A stretch of DNA of 64,000 bases from Nitrospira sp. (GTDB lineage: Bacteria; Nitrospirota; Nitrospiria; Nitrospirales; Nitrospiraceae): assembly GCA_029194665.1 (NCBI GenBank), contig JARFXO010000002.1, positions 1-64,000 of the forward strand, read 5' to 3'. Within the stretch, counting starts at the first letter, position 1. Every line of letters starts with the position of its first letter. The position numbers were made by a program, and so were the translations under genes. Below the pieces are notes generated by a model that made no database searches, was not told where the DNA came from, and saw only the letters and a program-made list of their open reading frames with translations. Below are positions 17,008 through 24,835 of the stretch, piece after piece.

Positions 17008-17907
17008 GGGTCAGGTCTTACATTCACACTCTGCCACGTTCCGCCTGCTTGAGACGCCGACTCACCGTAACATAATGGACCCCCAGGTGCTCCGCAATCT
17101 CTCGCAGTCGATAGCCGTGCTCTCGATAGGCCGCCGCGATCAGCTCGGCCTCTTTCCCTTGACGCCGAAACAGATGTGTCAGCGTGGGCCGTTGTGCCTG
17201 CGTCTGCCGCCGCGAAATTTCTCGCAATACTCGATCCGGCTGATGTTGCGCAATGAACACCTCAGAGCCGAGATAGATCTGTCCACGCAGTTGCTCCCAG
17301 GGCCGTGGCCCTTCTCGTCCTTCTGCCACAAACTGCCGATAGCGCAGGTGCGCCTCCTGCTGCCGCGTGCCAAATTGCCCAAGAATCCAGGTGGTCGACA
17401 GCCAGTGTGGCCCGGTGCGCTCCCCTGCTGTCACCAGATAACTACTCCAGGTCCAGAGGCGCGGATGGGCGACCATCTTGGCCCGGACCGGGTTCAGGAC
17501 GACGTAGCGACACAGTTCGAGGAGATGCGCCTCCTTCTCCACCACAATCGCCGTGAACCGTCCTTGGAACAGGTGCCCCACCCGGTGATGCCGACGGTTC
17601 ATCGCCTGCGTGTATGTGCCATTCAGCTGCCGCATGCCTCGTGAAAGATTCGGCTGCGGGGTTTCGATCAGCAGATGATAATGGTTGTCCATCAGACAGT
17701 AGGCGTGACAGCGCCAGCCGAAGCGATCGATGACGTGGCCCAGCCTGTCGAGGAAGAGCGTGCGGTCTCGATCATCGAGCACGATGTCCTGCCGGGCATT
17801 CCCGCGACTCGTGACATGGTAGACGGCACCGGGATATTCAAGGCGGAGCGGTCGTGCCATAGCTGGCAACCATACCAGAGGTCGTGTGATATTGTAAGAC
17901 CTGACCC
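17008..17907 (-). mobile_element. RAYT transposase unit with terminal inverted repeats
   Basis: GGGTCAGGTCTTACA at 17008-17022 and its exact complement TGTAAGACCTGACCC at 17893-17907 flank the RAYT gene closely. Such short inverted repeats are the REP-like termini used by RAYT proteins. Confidence 0.75.
17024..17860 (-). CDS. REP-associated tyrosine transposase (RAYT, Y1 HUH family)
   Basis: The product is 278 residues from the ATG at 17860 (an upstream TTG is possible). The HUH motif is HYHLL in CLMDNHYHLLIETP, and the catalytic tyrosine is probably the one in RYVVLNPVRAKM. The core opens with RPLRLEYPGAVYHVTSRGN, the standard N-terminus of the family. A C-terminal helix-turn-helix (LREIAEHLGVHYVTVSRRLK) is a later addition seen in some subgroups. 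RAYTs nick single-stranded DNA at REP palindromes and move or amplify them. It sits inside what looks like a split attC site. A decayed relative is at 5430-5625. Confidence 0.9.
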   Translation of the reverse strand: MARPLRLEYPGAVYHVTSRGNARQDIVLDDRDRTLFLDRLGHVIDRFGWRCHAYCLMDNHYHLLIETPQPNLSRGMRQLNGTYTQAMNRRHHRVGHLFQGRFTAIVVEKEAHLLELCRYVVLNPVRAKMVAHPRLWTWSSYLVTAGERTGPHWLSTTWILGQFGTRQQEAHLRYRQFVAEGREGPRPWEQLRGQIYLGSEVFIAQHQPDRVLREISRRQTQAQRPTLTHLFRRQGKEAELIAAAYREHGYRLREIAEHLGVHYVTVSRRLKQAERGRV

Positions 17908-17954
17908 CCTAACCATGATAGCGACGAGGGTATCGCAAGCTCCGCTTTCCGACG

Positions 17955-17978
17955 GTTAGCTTCAGCGGCTTGTTAGCC
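17955..17978. repeat. Right half of the interrupted attC-like site
   Basis: GACGGTTAGCTTCAGCGGCT leading into TGTTAGCC carries a GTTAGCC R'-like box and a CAGCGG arm that complements the left arm at 16964-16987 only in part. Together the two halves would form one attC between the toxin-antitoxin cassette and the TIR-domain cassette. Confidence 0.45.
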
Positions 17979-17997
17979 GGTCACTGGCTTTTCTCCA

Positions 17998-18984
17998 TTA
18001 CCAGCCGTCGAGCATCTCTCGAACGAGACGCCTTTTTTCTACCTCGCTTCCCTTCCCCATCGTCAACGCGTGACTGTCGTCAAGGTTGCGCCGAAGTTGC
18101 ACAAGTTTTATGACTGTTTCTTCTGGGCGGGATTCATCAGATTCCCAAAATTTGCCGTCTCCTTGCTCAATAACATTGGTGGAATCCTCGAAGGCGACTT
18201 CTCCCAAACCCGGGAGCCACGCAGTCGTCTTGGCATCGAGGCGCTGGCATTCTCTGACATAAACAATCTTCTTACCGTCGAGACGTGTTGCTGCACTCCT
18301 CCAGTTCGCCACGTGGGCACCGTCGGGGCCGTAGGCTTTGCCACCGAGTCGCACAGAGCTGTGGACGTCGTCCATCTCGATCGTGAGAAAACTCAGGGCT
18401 GGCGCCTCTCCCTTCAACAGAATCCGCTCCCACCACGTACCAGTGATGCGGTCAGCGAGCCTTCGCATGGCCGCTTGAGCGGCACGTCCTGCGTCACCGA
18501 TTCTGGGGCGACTGGGAAGCGCAATCGTTGCATCATGGATCGCCTTTCCGATCCGGGCACACGCGGGGTCGAGCGCGGTGTCGAGATGCTGACCCGGCAA
18601 CATCGAGAAGTTAGCGGGCTCGATACCGAGCAGATCACTCGGAAGCTTCAAATTAAGATCCCGCCGCTTGATCAGAAAACAGCGCTCGCGACCCAATCGT
18701 CCAAAAAACAATCCGAGTTCAAACACCACATTGTCGCGCGGCGACGCTGTCTCGGCCTCCCGGCTCGTGGTCCGGTCATCCGGCGTGAGGACCATGACGG
18801 CAAAGTCTGACGTATCCAGCAACCGCTCCAGCGACTCGATGTACACCTTCGTCAGCTGAAACGCCTCCGGCCATGGCCTGACCTCCGCCACTCCGTTCAG
18901 GGCTCGCTGCAATAACTTCTGGACCGCGCGAACGGTATCCAGTCCTTCGGAGGAAGATGCAACAAATACCTGAGGGAGAGTCAC
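17998..18984 (-). CDS. TIR-like-domain protein with C-terminal beta-barrel-like domain
   Basis: The product is 328 residues from a GTG at 18984 with GGAGGTG just upstream. Residues 1-150 match the TIR-like nucleotide-binding domain (PF10137 type): QVFVASSSEGLDTVRAVQKL, VRPWPEAFQLTKVYIESLER, DFAVMVLTPDDRT, and PRDNVVFELGLFFGRLGRER, where the Glu in VVFELG is the expected NAD-glycohydrolase residue. This TIR class is used as the NAD-degrading effector in bacterial CBASS (Cap12) and related defence systems. Residues about 165-328 begin ITGTWWERILL and contain strand-rich segments (LGGKAYGPDGAHVANWRS, KIVYVRE, GLGEVAFED), suggesting a lipocalin-like sensor barrel. No cyclase gene is adjacent. It appears to be an attC-associated cassette gene. 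Confidence 0.75.
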   Translation of the reverse strand: MTLPQVFVASSSEGLDTVRAVQKLLQRALNGVAEVRPWPEAFQLTKVYIESLERLLDTSDFAVMVLTPDDRTTSREAETASPRDNVVFELGLFFGRLGRERCFLIKRRDLNLKLPSDLLGIEPANFSMLPGQHLDTALDPACARIGKAIHDATIALPSRPRIGDAGRAAQAAMRRLADRITGTWWERILLKGEAPALSFLTIEMDDVHSSVRLGGKAYGPDGAHVANWRSAATRLDGKKIVYVRECQRLDAKTTAWLPGLGEVAFEDSTNVIEQGDGKFWESDESRPEETVIKLVQLRRNLDDSHALTMGKGSEVEKRRLVREMLDGW

Positions 18985-19016
18985 TGTCTTTTCACCTCCT
19001 GCGGCTCACTTCATCC

Positions 19017-19440
19017 GGCTAACAATGTTTAGACCGATCCGCATAAAAGCCGGGTCTGTCAATTTCCGTCCGTCTAACACGCCACGACAGTTCGTAAACA
19101 ATTCTCAATAACCGTTGCTGTTTCAATGAGTTGCGACTCGTGGCCCATTTATCACGGGTTCTTATGCGGATCAGCAGAACACCCACCCCTGCATGGGTTC
19201 ACATCCCATCCAGCGGGCTGCGGACACCGGACGGCCCTCGATGAAGGACATGGGTTTGGCATCATCGATCCTTCATCTCCCACGATCTCCAGGAGGAACC
19301 GGAACCAGCGCGGCACATTCTCCGCAGATCTACGAACTCCGTCAAGCCTCGCCCTGCCATGTGGCAAGATCCACCCCTGCATGCGGGACGGAATGAATCC
19401 AAATCTTCAGGTCATGACTCTAACAGCCCACACGGTCGCC
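19017..19440. other. Non-coding stretch with an attC-like box and inverted repeats
   Basis: GGCTAAC at about 19017-19023 could be the R'' box of a third attC. GATCCGCATAA at about 19037 and TTATGCGGATC at about 19161 are exact inverted repeats bounding a 135-bp segment. CCACCCCTGCATG occurs twice, near 19187 and 19371. No gene was recognised; the right end leads into the promoter of the sulfur-carrier operon. Confidence 0.45.
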
Positions 19441-19475
19441 TTGACAAGCAGAGCATGCCTTTGCTAGGTTCAAAA
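19441..19475 (+). promoter_or_regulatory. Likely sigma-70-type promoter of the sulfur-carrier operon
   Basis: A consensus -35 box TTGACA at 19441-19446 is followed after 17-18 bp by CTAGGT/TAGGTT as a -10 candidate. It lies about 40 bp upstream of the first start codon of the operon. The -10 is weak, so the call rests mainly on the perfect -35 and the position. Confidence 0.5.
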
Positions 19476-19508
19476 TTCTTTAATCTCTAAGCCAACTTGG
19501 GAGAATCT

Positions 19509-19709
19509 GTGCTGGTCAAGATCAATGGAAAGCCGGAAGAGATTCACGGCGGAACCGTCCTCGATTTGCTGAAGACAAAGAACATCGAGCCGCAGATGGT
19601 CGCCGTCGAGGTCAACGACAAGGTGCTGGATCGTGACCATCTTGCCACGACTCACCTCAAGGAAGGTGATCATGTAGAGTTCCTCTTTTATATGGGAGGA
19701 GGCCGGTGA
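19509..19709 (+). CDS. ThiS/MoaD-like sulfur carrier protein
   Basis: The product is 66 residues. A GTG start at 19509 is favoured by GGGAG six bases upstream. The ubiquitin-like carrier fold is shown by VKINGKPEEIHGGTVLDLL, the middle LVAVEVND-type strand (MVAVEVNDKVLDRD), and the C-terminal EGDHVEFLFYMGGGR. Carriers end in Gly-Gly, which is adenylated and thiocarboxylated; here a final Arg follows GGG and would need removal, perhaps by the JAMM protease encoded at 24252. It overlaps the cysteine synthase start by 4 bp, so both act together, as in CysO-CysM cysteine synthesis. Confidence 0.85.
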   Translation: MLVKINGKPEEIHGGTVLDLLKTKNIEPQMVAVEVNDKVLDRDHLATTHLKEGDHVEFLFYMGGGR

Positions 19710-20635
19710 GTACGGCGCTGCATAACGATATCACCGAGCTGATCGGCAAGACTCCGCTTGTTCGCTTGAACCGTCTTTCAAAACCTGGCTCGGCGACGAT
19801 TTACGGAAAAGTTGAGTTTTTCAACCCCGGCGGCAGCGTCAAGGATCGGATCTGCCTCAATATGATCAACGAGGCAGAACGTCAGGGGATGCTCAAGCCG
19901 GGTGGAACTATCGTTGAGCCGACCAGTGGAAACACCGGTATCGGACTGGCCTTGGTCGCAGCAGTGCGTGGGTACAAACTCATCCTCGTCATGCCGGAAA
20001 GCATGAGCATGGAACGGGCCAGTTTACTGTCCTCATATGGCGCACAGCTGGTGTTGACACCGGCCTGGGAAGGTATGAAAGGGTCCATCAAGGAGGCGGA
20101 AAGCATCTTGGCCCAAAATCCGTCGTACTTCATGCCGGATCAATTCTCGAATGCCGCCAACCCCGCCATGCACCGAATGACGACGGCACCGGAAATTTGG
20201 GACGCGCTCAGAGGGAACATCGATGCGTTTGTGGCGGCTGTTGGAACCGGCGGGACCATCACAGGATGCGGTGAAGTCTTCAAGGAAAAGAACCCGCACA
20301 TCAAAGTGATCGCCGTCGAACCGGCGACCTCACCGGTCTTGTCCGGCGGCGATCCAGGGCCTCATAAGATTCAAGGGATCGGCGCGGGCTTTATTCCCAA
20401 AGTCCTCAACCGAAAAATTCTCGACCGCGTGATCACCGTGACGGATGACGAGGCCTATCAGACGGCGAAACAACTCTCGAAGAAAGAGGGCCTGCTGGTG
20501 GGCATTTCCGCCGGCGCCAATGTGTTCGCTGCTCAAAAGATCGCCGATGAACTGGGACCCGGCAAGAATGTCGTCACGATCCTGTGCGACACAGGTGAGC
20601 GTTACATCAGCATTGAGAAATACTTCAACATATAA
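19706..20635 (+). CDS. cysM: PLP-dependent cysteine synthase (CysK/CysM family)
   Basis: The product is 309 residues from a GTG that overlaps the upstream TGA. The PLP lysine lies in NPGGSVKDRICLNMI, the substrate loop is EPTSGNTGIGLALVA, and the phosphate-binding glycines are in AAVGTGGTITGCGEV; SAGANVFAAQ and CDTGERYISIE complete the family. It replaces the leaving group of O-acetyl- or O-phosphoserine with sulfide or thiocarboxylate. Pairing with a MoaD-like carrier, ThiF enzymes and a JAMM protease is the mycobacterial CysO-CysM-Mec arrangement, so the sulfur donor is probably the thiocarboxylated carrier. Whether it prefers phosphoserine is not read from sequence. Confidence 0.9.
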   Translation: MSTALHNDITELIGKTPLVRLNRLSKPGSATIYGKVEFFNPGGSVKDRICLNMINEAERQGMLKPGGTIVEPTSGNTGIGLALVAAVRGYKLILVMPESMSMERASLLSSYGAQLVLTPAWEGMKGSIKEAESILAQNPSYFMPDQFSNAANPAMHRMTTAPEIWDALRGNIDAFVAAVGTGGTITGCGEVFKEKNPHIKVIAVEPATSPVLSGGDPGPHKIQGIGAGFIPKVLNRKILDRVITVTDDEAYQTAKQLSKKEGLLVGISAGANVFAAQKIADELGPGKNVVTILCDTGERYISIEKYFNI

Positions 20636-20758
20636 GAACGCTGAAAATGGCTTCCAACTTTGTTCTCGGCTCAAAAAAATCCTCAACGTACCCCAGAGGG
20701 TACGCCTCCGGTTTTCTTTTGCCTGCGGCCTCGTTGGAAACCCATTTTGAGCGTTCTT
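20634..20758. repeat. Long palindromic repeat between operon genes
   Basis: AAGAACGCTGAAAATGGCTT at the left pairs with AACCCATTTTGAGCGTTCTT at the right over about 25 bp. The centre contains GTACCCCAGAGGGTAC, itself palindromic. It is a MITE-like or REP-like repeat placed exactly between the cysteine synthase stop and the ThiF start, and its hairpin may modulate transcription of downstream genes. Confidence 0.7.
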
Positions 20759-20773
20759 GACACCACTGATTAA

Positions 20774-21592
20774 ATGGAATTCACTGAAGAACAAATAAAT
20801 CGTTACAGCCGGCATATTCTGCTCCCTGAGGTCGGCGGCAAAGGGCAGAAGAAAATCGCCAAATCCCGGATTCTTCTCGTCGGTGCCGGTGGTCTCGGCT
20901 CCCCTGCCGCACTATATTTGTCTGCAGCAGGAGTCGGCACGATTGGTTTGATCGACAGTGATGTGGTGGATCTGACTAACCTCCAACGTCAAATTCTTCA
21001 CCATACTCCAGACGTGGGCCGCCCGAAGGTCCTCTCAGGCAAGGAAAAGATCCAGGCGTTGAACCCCGACGTCTCCGTGTCGATGTACGAAGAACGGCTC
21101 ACGGCGGGAAACGCCCTCAAGATCTTCGGCGACTATGATGTCGTGATCGACGGTGTCGATAATTTCACGGCGAAGTTTCTGATCAACGACGCCTGTTTCT
21201 TCGCGGGGAAGCCGCTGGTCCATGGCGGCATTCTGCGATTCGATGGACGCGTGACAACGATCATCCCCAAGAAGTCAGCCTGCTATCGTTGTGTATTCAA
21301 AACGCCTCCGCCGCCTGGTTTCGTTGCTTCCTGCCAGGAGGCCGGAGTTATCGGGGTCCTGGCGGGCATTGTCGGAACGATTCAGGCGACGGAGGCATTA
21401 AAGCTTGTCCTCGGGATCGGGAGGCCGCTGACGGACCGTCTGCTCGACTTCGATGCGCGCAAAACTCAATTCCGGGAAATCAAGGTCCGACGAAATCCGA
21501 ATTGTGCGCTCTGCGGGGACCATCCGACGATTACCGAGTTGTTCGACGATGGGGACCCCTATGCCGGATGCGACATACGTCCATCTGCATAG
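20774..21592 (+). CDS. MoeB/ThiF-type sulfur-carrier adenylyltransferase (copy 1)
   Basis: The product is 272 residues. E1-like features: an N-terminal YSRHILLPEVGGKGQ, the ATP-binding GAGGLGSPAALYL with the IDSDVVDLTNLQRQILH block, IDGVDNFTAKFLIND, and two CxxC pairs for zinc (CYRC near residue 173 and CALC near 247). It adenylates the C-terminal glycine of a MoaD/ThiS-like carrier. It is followed by threonine synthase 22 bp later. A paralogue is encoded at 23447-24250 in the same operon; with two carriers present, each may have its own activating enzyme. Confidence 0.9.
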   Translation: MEFTEEQINRYSRHILLPEVGGKGQKKIAKSRILLVGAGGLGSPAALYLSAAGVGTIGLIDSDVVDLTNLQRQILHHTPDVGRPKVLSGKEKIQALNPDVSVSMYEERLTAGNALKIFGDYDVVIDGVDNFTAKFLINDACFFAGKPLVHGGILRFDGRVTTIIPKKSACYRCVFKTPPPPGFVASCQEAGVIGVLAGIVGTIQATEALKLVLGIGRPLTDRLLDFDARKTQFREIKVRRNPNCALCGDHPTITELFDDGDPYAGCDIRPSA

Positions 21593-21614
21593 CGTTTGAT
21601 AAGGTGGTGCGACG

Positions 21615-22862
21615 ATGAACAAAATGAAAGCGCTGGTTTGCCGCGAGTGCGGCAAGGAATACCCGACGAAGGCGATCCACGTCTGCGAAATGTGCTTCGG
21701 TCCCCTTGAGGTGAAGTACAACTACGACGAGATCAAGAAGACCATTTCTCGTAAAAAGATCGAGGATGGTCCGCGCAGCATGTGGCGCTACCTCGACCTG
21801 CTGCCGGTCGAAGGGACGAACTTCGTGGGTCCACATGCCGGATTCACCCCGCTCGTACGCGCCAAAAATCTCGGCGCCTATCTCGGGCTTGACGAGCTCT
21901 ACATCAAAAACGACACGGTGAACCATCCAACCCTGTCGTTTAAGGACCGTGTCGTCGCCGTGGCCCTCACGCGCGCGCGCGAGCTCGGTTTTGAAACAGT
22001 GGCTTGCGCATCGACCGGCAATTTGGCGAACTCGGTCGCCGCCCATGCCGCATCCGCCAATTTACACTGTTACGTGTTCATCCCCGGCGACCTTGAGGCC
22101 GCGAAGGTGCTCGGCAATCTGATTTATAAGCCGCACGTCGTCGAGATAGAAGGAAACTATGACGATGTCAACCGGCTCTGCAGCGAGATCGCCGGTGAAC
22201 ATGGATGGGCATTCGTGAATATCAACATTCGTCCTTATTACGCAGAAGGCTCAAAGACCCTTGCCTTTGAGACGGTAGAACAACTGGGATGGAAAACGCC
22301 CGATCAGGTCGTCATTCCAATGGCATCGGGTTCTCTTTTGACCAAGATTTGGAAAGGTCTGCATGAGATGAAGGCCTTGGGCCTCATCGATCGCGTTGGC
22401 ACCAAGATCAACGGCGCCCAAGCAGAAGGCTGCTCACCGATCTCTACAGCATTCAAGGCGGGCCGCGACTTCTTCAAGCCTGTGAAACCACAGACAATCG
22501 CCAAATCCCTGGCCATCGGCAACCCCGCCGATGGCTACTATGCACTCAAAGCCACTGCCGAGAGTCATGGATCCATGGATATGGTGACGGATGAGGAAGT
22601 CGTGGAAGGCATTCAGCTCCTGGCCCAAACCGAGGGCATCTTCGCGGAAACAGCCGGAGGCGTCACGATCGGTGTGCTCAAGAAGCTCGTCAAGCAAGGG
22701 GTGATCAAAAAGGATGAGGTGACGGTGGCCTATGTCACCGGCAATGGATTGAAGACACAGGAAGCCGTGATCGATTCCGTCGGCCGCCCAGTACGTATTC
22801 AGCCTAGCCTGGTGGACTTCGAAAAGACCTTTAAGATGGGAAAGAATGGCGGTGCCGCATGA
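21615..22862 (+). CDS. thrC: Threonine synthase
   Basis: The product is 415 residues. A zinc-ribbon-like N-terminus with two CxxC pairs (CRECG, CEMC) precedes the PLP domain. The PLP lysine is in [14 protein letters not shown], with [15 protein letters not shown] binding the cofactor phosphate; [14 protein letters not shown] is near the end. The enzyme converts O-phosphohomoserine to threonine. It overlaps the next gene by 4 bp (22859-22862) and belongs to the sulfur-carrier operon. Placing threonine and cysteine synthases, both PLP fold-II enzymes, beside MoaD/ThiF genes hints at shared regulation of sulfur amino acid and threonine pools. Confidence 0.9.
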   Translation: MNKMKALVCRECGKEYPTKAIHVCEMCFGPLEVKYNYDEIKKTISRKKIEDGPRSMWRYLDLLPVEGTNFVGPHAGFTPLVRAKNLGAYLGLDELYIKNDTVNHPTLSFKDRVVAVALTRARELGFETVACASTGNLANSVAAHAASANLHCYVFIPGDLEAAKVLGNLIYKPHVVEIEGNYDDVNRLCSEIAGEHGWAFVNINIRPYYAEGSKTLAFETVEQLGWKTPDQVVIPMASGSLLTKIWKGLHEMKALGLIDRVGTKINGAQAEGCSPISTAFKAGRDFFKPVKPQTIAKSLAIGNPADGYYALKATAESHGSMDMVTDEEVVEGIQLLAQTEGIFAETAGGVTIGVLKKLVKQGVIKKDEVTVAYVTGNGLKTQEAVIDSVGRPVRIQPSLVDFEKTFKMGKNGGAA

Positions 22863-23131
22863 TTAAAGTTCGTATTCCGACTCCGCTTCGTCCCCTGACC
22901 AAGGGCCAGGGCGAGGTCGAGACCAACGCCGACAGCGTGGTCGAGATGATCGAGGCGTTGAACAACACACATCCCGGCATCAAAGATCGTCTGTGCGATG
23001 AAACAGGAGAACTCCGTCGCTTCGTGAACATCTACGTCAACGAGGAGGACATTCGTTTCCTCAAGGGGAAAGACACGTCCCTCAAGGATGGCGATGAAGT
23101 TTCCATCGTTCCGGCGATTGCGGGAGGATAG
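22859..23131 (+). CDS. MoaD-like ubiquitin-fold sulfur carrier ending in Gly-Gly
   Basis: The product is 90 residues. It begins [20 protein letters not shown], continues with [20 protein letters not shown] and the strand [16 protein letters not shown], and ends SIVPAIAGG, an exposed C-terminal Gly-Gly. These are hallmarks of the MoaD/CysO group. The ATG overlaps the thrC TGA, so expression is coupled. It would carry sulfur as a C-terminal thiocarboxylate after activation by one of the two ThiF-like enzymes in the operon. Confidence 0.9.
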   Translation: MIKVRIPTPLRPLTKGQGEVETNADSVVEMIEALNNTHPGIKDRLCDETGELRRFVNIYVNEEDIRFLKGKDTSLKDGDEVSIVPAIAGG

Positions 23132-23133
23132 TC

Positions 23134-23373
23134 ATGTCACATCTGCGTTTCCATATTCGTTTTCCTGAAGACAAGATCAGAGAGCCGATTATCTATCAGA
23201 TCGGGCGCGAGTATAACGTCGTGACCGATGTCCGGCGGGCCGATGTTCGCGACACCACAGCCTGGGCGGATGTGGAGCTTTCCGGTGATACCGGGGAAAT
23301 TGAACGGGCCGTCGCTGGGCTGCGAGCCAAAGGCTGTGTCGTCGATCCGATTGAATTGAACGTGGTGGAGTAG
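23134..23373 (+). CDS. NIL-domain protein
   Basis: The product is 79 residues and forms a single ferredoxin-like NIL domain: LRFHIRFPEDKIREPIIYQI, then VVTDVRRADVRDTTAWADVE and IERAVAGLRAKGCVVDPIEL. NIL domains often form the C-terminal substrate-sensing part of methionine ABC transporter ATPases and also stand alone next to sulfur-metabolism genes. It starts 2 bp after the MoaD-like stop. It may bind methionine or a related sulfur compound and regulate the neighbouring enzymes; that is inference from context. Confidence 0.85.
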   Translation: MSHLRFHIRFPEDKIREPIIYQIGREYNVVTDVRRADVRDTTAWADVELSGDTGEIERAVAGLRAKGCVVDPIELNVVE

Positions 23374-23446
23374 GAACGTGAACATTAACCGTGAACCGTT
23401 GATCGAGTAATAGACACGTTTGCGATTCACGAATAACGTTTAAGTC

Positions 23447-24250
23447 ATGGAACTGACCGAACAACAAATCGAACGATACAGCCGGCACATCATCCTTCAG
23501 GATGTCGGAGGAAAAGGCCAGCTGAAGTTGAACAAGGCCAAAATACTATTGATCGGCGCAGGTGGACTAGGCTCTCCAGCCGGGCTGTACCTCGCTGCCG
23601 CCGGTATTGGGACAATCGGCTTAGTCGATGGGGATGTCGTTGACCTCTCGAATTTGCAACGACAGATCATGCACTCGACCGCAACGCTCGGCCAGCCGAA
23701 GGTCGAGTCAGGCCGGAAAACCTTGTCGGCCATTAACCCTGATATCACCATCAAGACGTATCATCAGCTGGTCGACGCAGAAAATATCCTCTCCCTCGTC
23801 TCGCAGTACGATATCGTGCTCGATGGCTCGGACAACTTTACGACACGTTTCCTGGTCAATGACGCCTGTTTCTTTGCCAAGAAAACATTGATCTCCGCCA
23901 GCATGTTTCGGTTCGAGGGACAACTGACGACGATCAAACCGCACCAAGGCTATCCCTGCTACCGCTGTCTCTATCCTGAGCCCCCGCCGGCCGGGTTAGT
24001 CCCAAATTGTCAAGAGGCCGGTGTGCTTGGCGTCCTAGCCGGCACGATGGGAATTCTCCAGGCGTCAGAAGCGATCAAAGAAATCCTCGGCATCGGAGAG
24101 ACGATCGCTGATAAGCTATTGATCTACGATGCGCTCGAGATGAAGTTCCGAAAGGTGGGCCGGCCCAAGGATCCAGCTTGCCCTCTGTGCGGCTCCAATC
24201 CCACCATCAAAGATCTGAGCAGTGACTACACGGTCACTTGCACGATTTAA
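23447..24250 (+). CDS. MoeB/ThiF-type sulfur-carrier adenylyltransferase (copy 2)
   Basis: The product is 267 residues and closely parallels copy 1: YSRHIILQDVGGKGQ, GAGGLGSPAGLYLAAAGIG, DGDVVDLSNLQRQIMH, LDGSDNFTTRFLVND, with zinc CxxC pairs CYRC and CPLC. Divergence is spread along the whole length, so this is an old duplication rather than a recent one. It directly precedes the JAMM protease gene. With the MoaD-like protein and NIL protein just upstream it forms the second half-module of the operon. Confidence 0.9.
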   Translation: MELTEQQIERYSRHIILQDVGGKGQLKLNKAKILLIGAGGLGSPAGLYLAAAGIGTIGLVDGDVVDLSNLQRQIMHSTATLGQPKVESGRKTLSAINPDITIKTYHQLVDAENILSLVSQYDIVLDGSDNFTTRFLVNDACFFAKKTLISASMFRFEGQLTTIKPHQGYPCYRCLYPEPPPAGLVPNCQEAGVLGVLAGTMGILQASEAIKEILGIGETIADKLLIYDALEMKFRKVGRPKDPACPLCGSNPTIKDLSSDYTVTCTI

Positions 24251-24251
24251 C

Positions 24252-24761
24252 GTGGCCGACCTCATCATCCCTCGACAGATTCTCGATGAGATCATCGTCC
24301 ATGCCAAGGAACTCACTCCGTACGAATGTTGTGGGCTCCTGGCTGGAACCAATGGAGTGGTCAGCCGTCTCTATCGGATCAAGAATATCGTCGCGATGGA
24401 GGGTGCGCAGAATCTCTCTTCGTTTGATTCGGCAAAGGCTGCGCATCTCGAGCGGCTCTCGCCGGCTGAACGAGCGGAAATCGCCTTTGTCATGGACATG
24501 CAGGATTTCTCAACCGCCAAGAAGGACATGCGTAACCAAGGTCTCGAACTTCAAGTGGTCTATCACTCGCACCCTCACGATCCAGCCCGTCCCTCGGTCA
24601 CCGACATCAAAATCGCCACTGACTATGAAGAGATCTGGCCGAAGATCAACTTGCCCCTTCCCGCCTATCTCCTGGTCTCGCTCATGACTTTTGAACCGGA
24701 CGTGAAGACCTACTGGATCAAATCCGGTCGCGTTGCTCCCGTCGACGTGCTCATCCGCTAG
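24252..24761 (+). CDS. JAMM (M67) metallopeptidase, Mec-like
   Basis: The product is 169 residues. The GTG at 24252, 1 bp after the upstream stop, gives the usual N-terminus VADLIIPRQILDEIIVHAKE; a GTG at 24222 would overlap the ThiF gene. The JAMM metal site is complete: Glu in TPYECCGLLAG, then YHSHPHDPARPSVTDIKIA with HxHx7SxxD spacing. Mycobacterial Mec releases cysteine from the CysO carrier adduct. Here the same role is likely; it might also trim residues after Gly-Gly of the first carrier, which ends GGGR. Confidence 0.85.
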   Translation: MADLIIPRQILDEIIVHAKELTPYECCGLLAGTNGVVSRLYRIKNIVAMEGAQNLSSFDSAKAAHLERLSPAERAEIAFVMDMQDFSTAKKDMRNQGLELQVVYHSHPHDPARPSVTDIKIATDYEEIWPKINLPLPAYLLVSLMTFEPDVKTYWIKSGRVAPVDVLIR

Positions 24762-24835
24762 ACTAAATTTTACGGTTCACATCGCCGCCAGAATGTACTA
24801 ATGTTCCTTTACGGACTGAAAGAGGAACAGTGCAC

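Noticed and set aside
19126..19467. 113-codon plus frame upstream of the sulfur-carrier operon
   Set aside because: Repeat-containing, no ribosome site, no recognisable protein; it overlaps the likely promoter.
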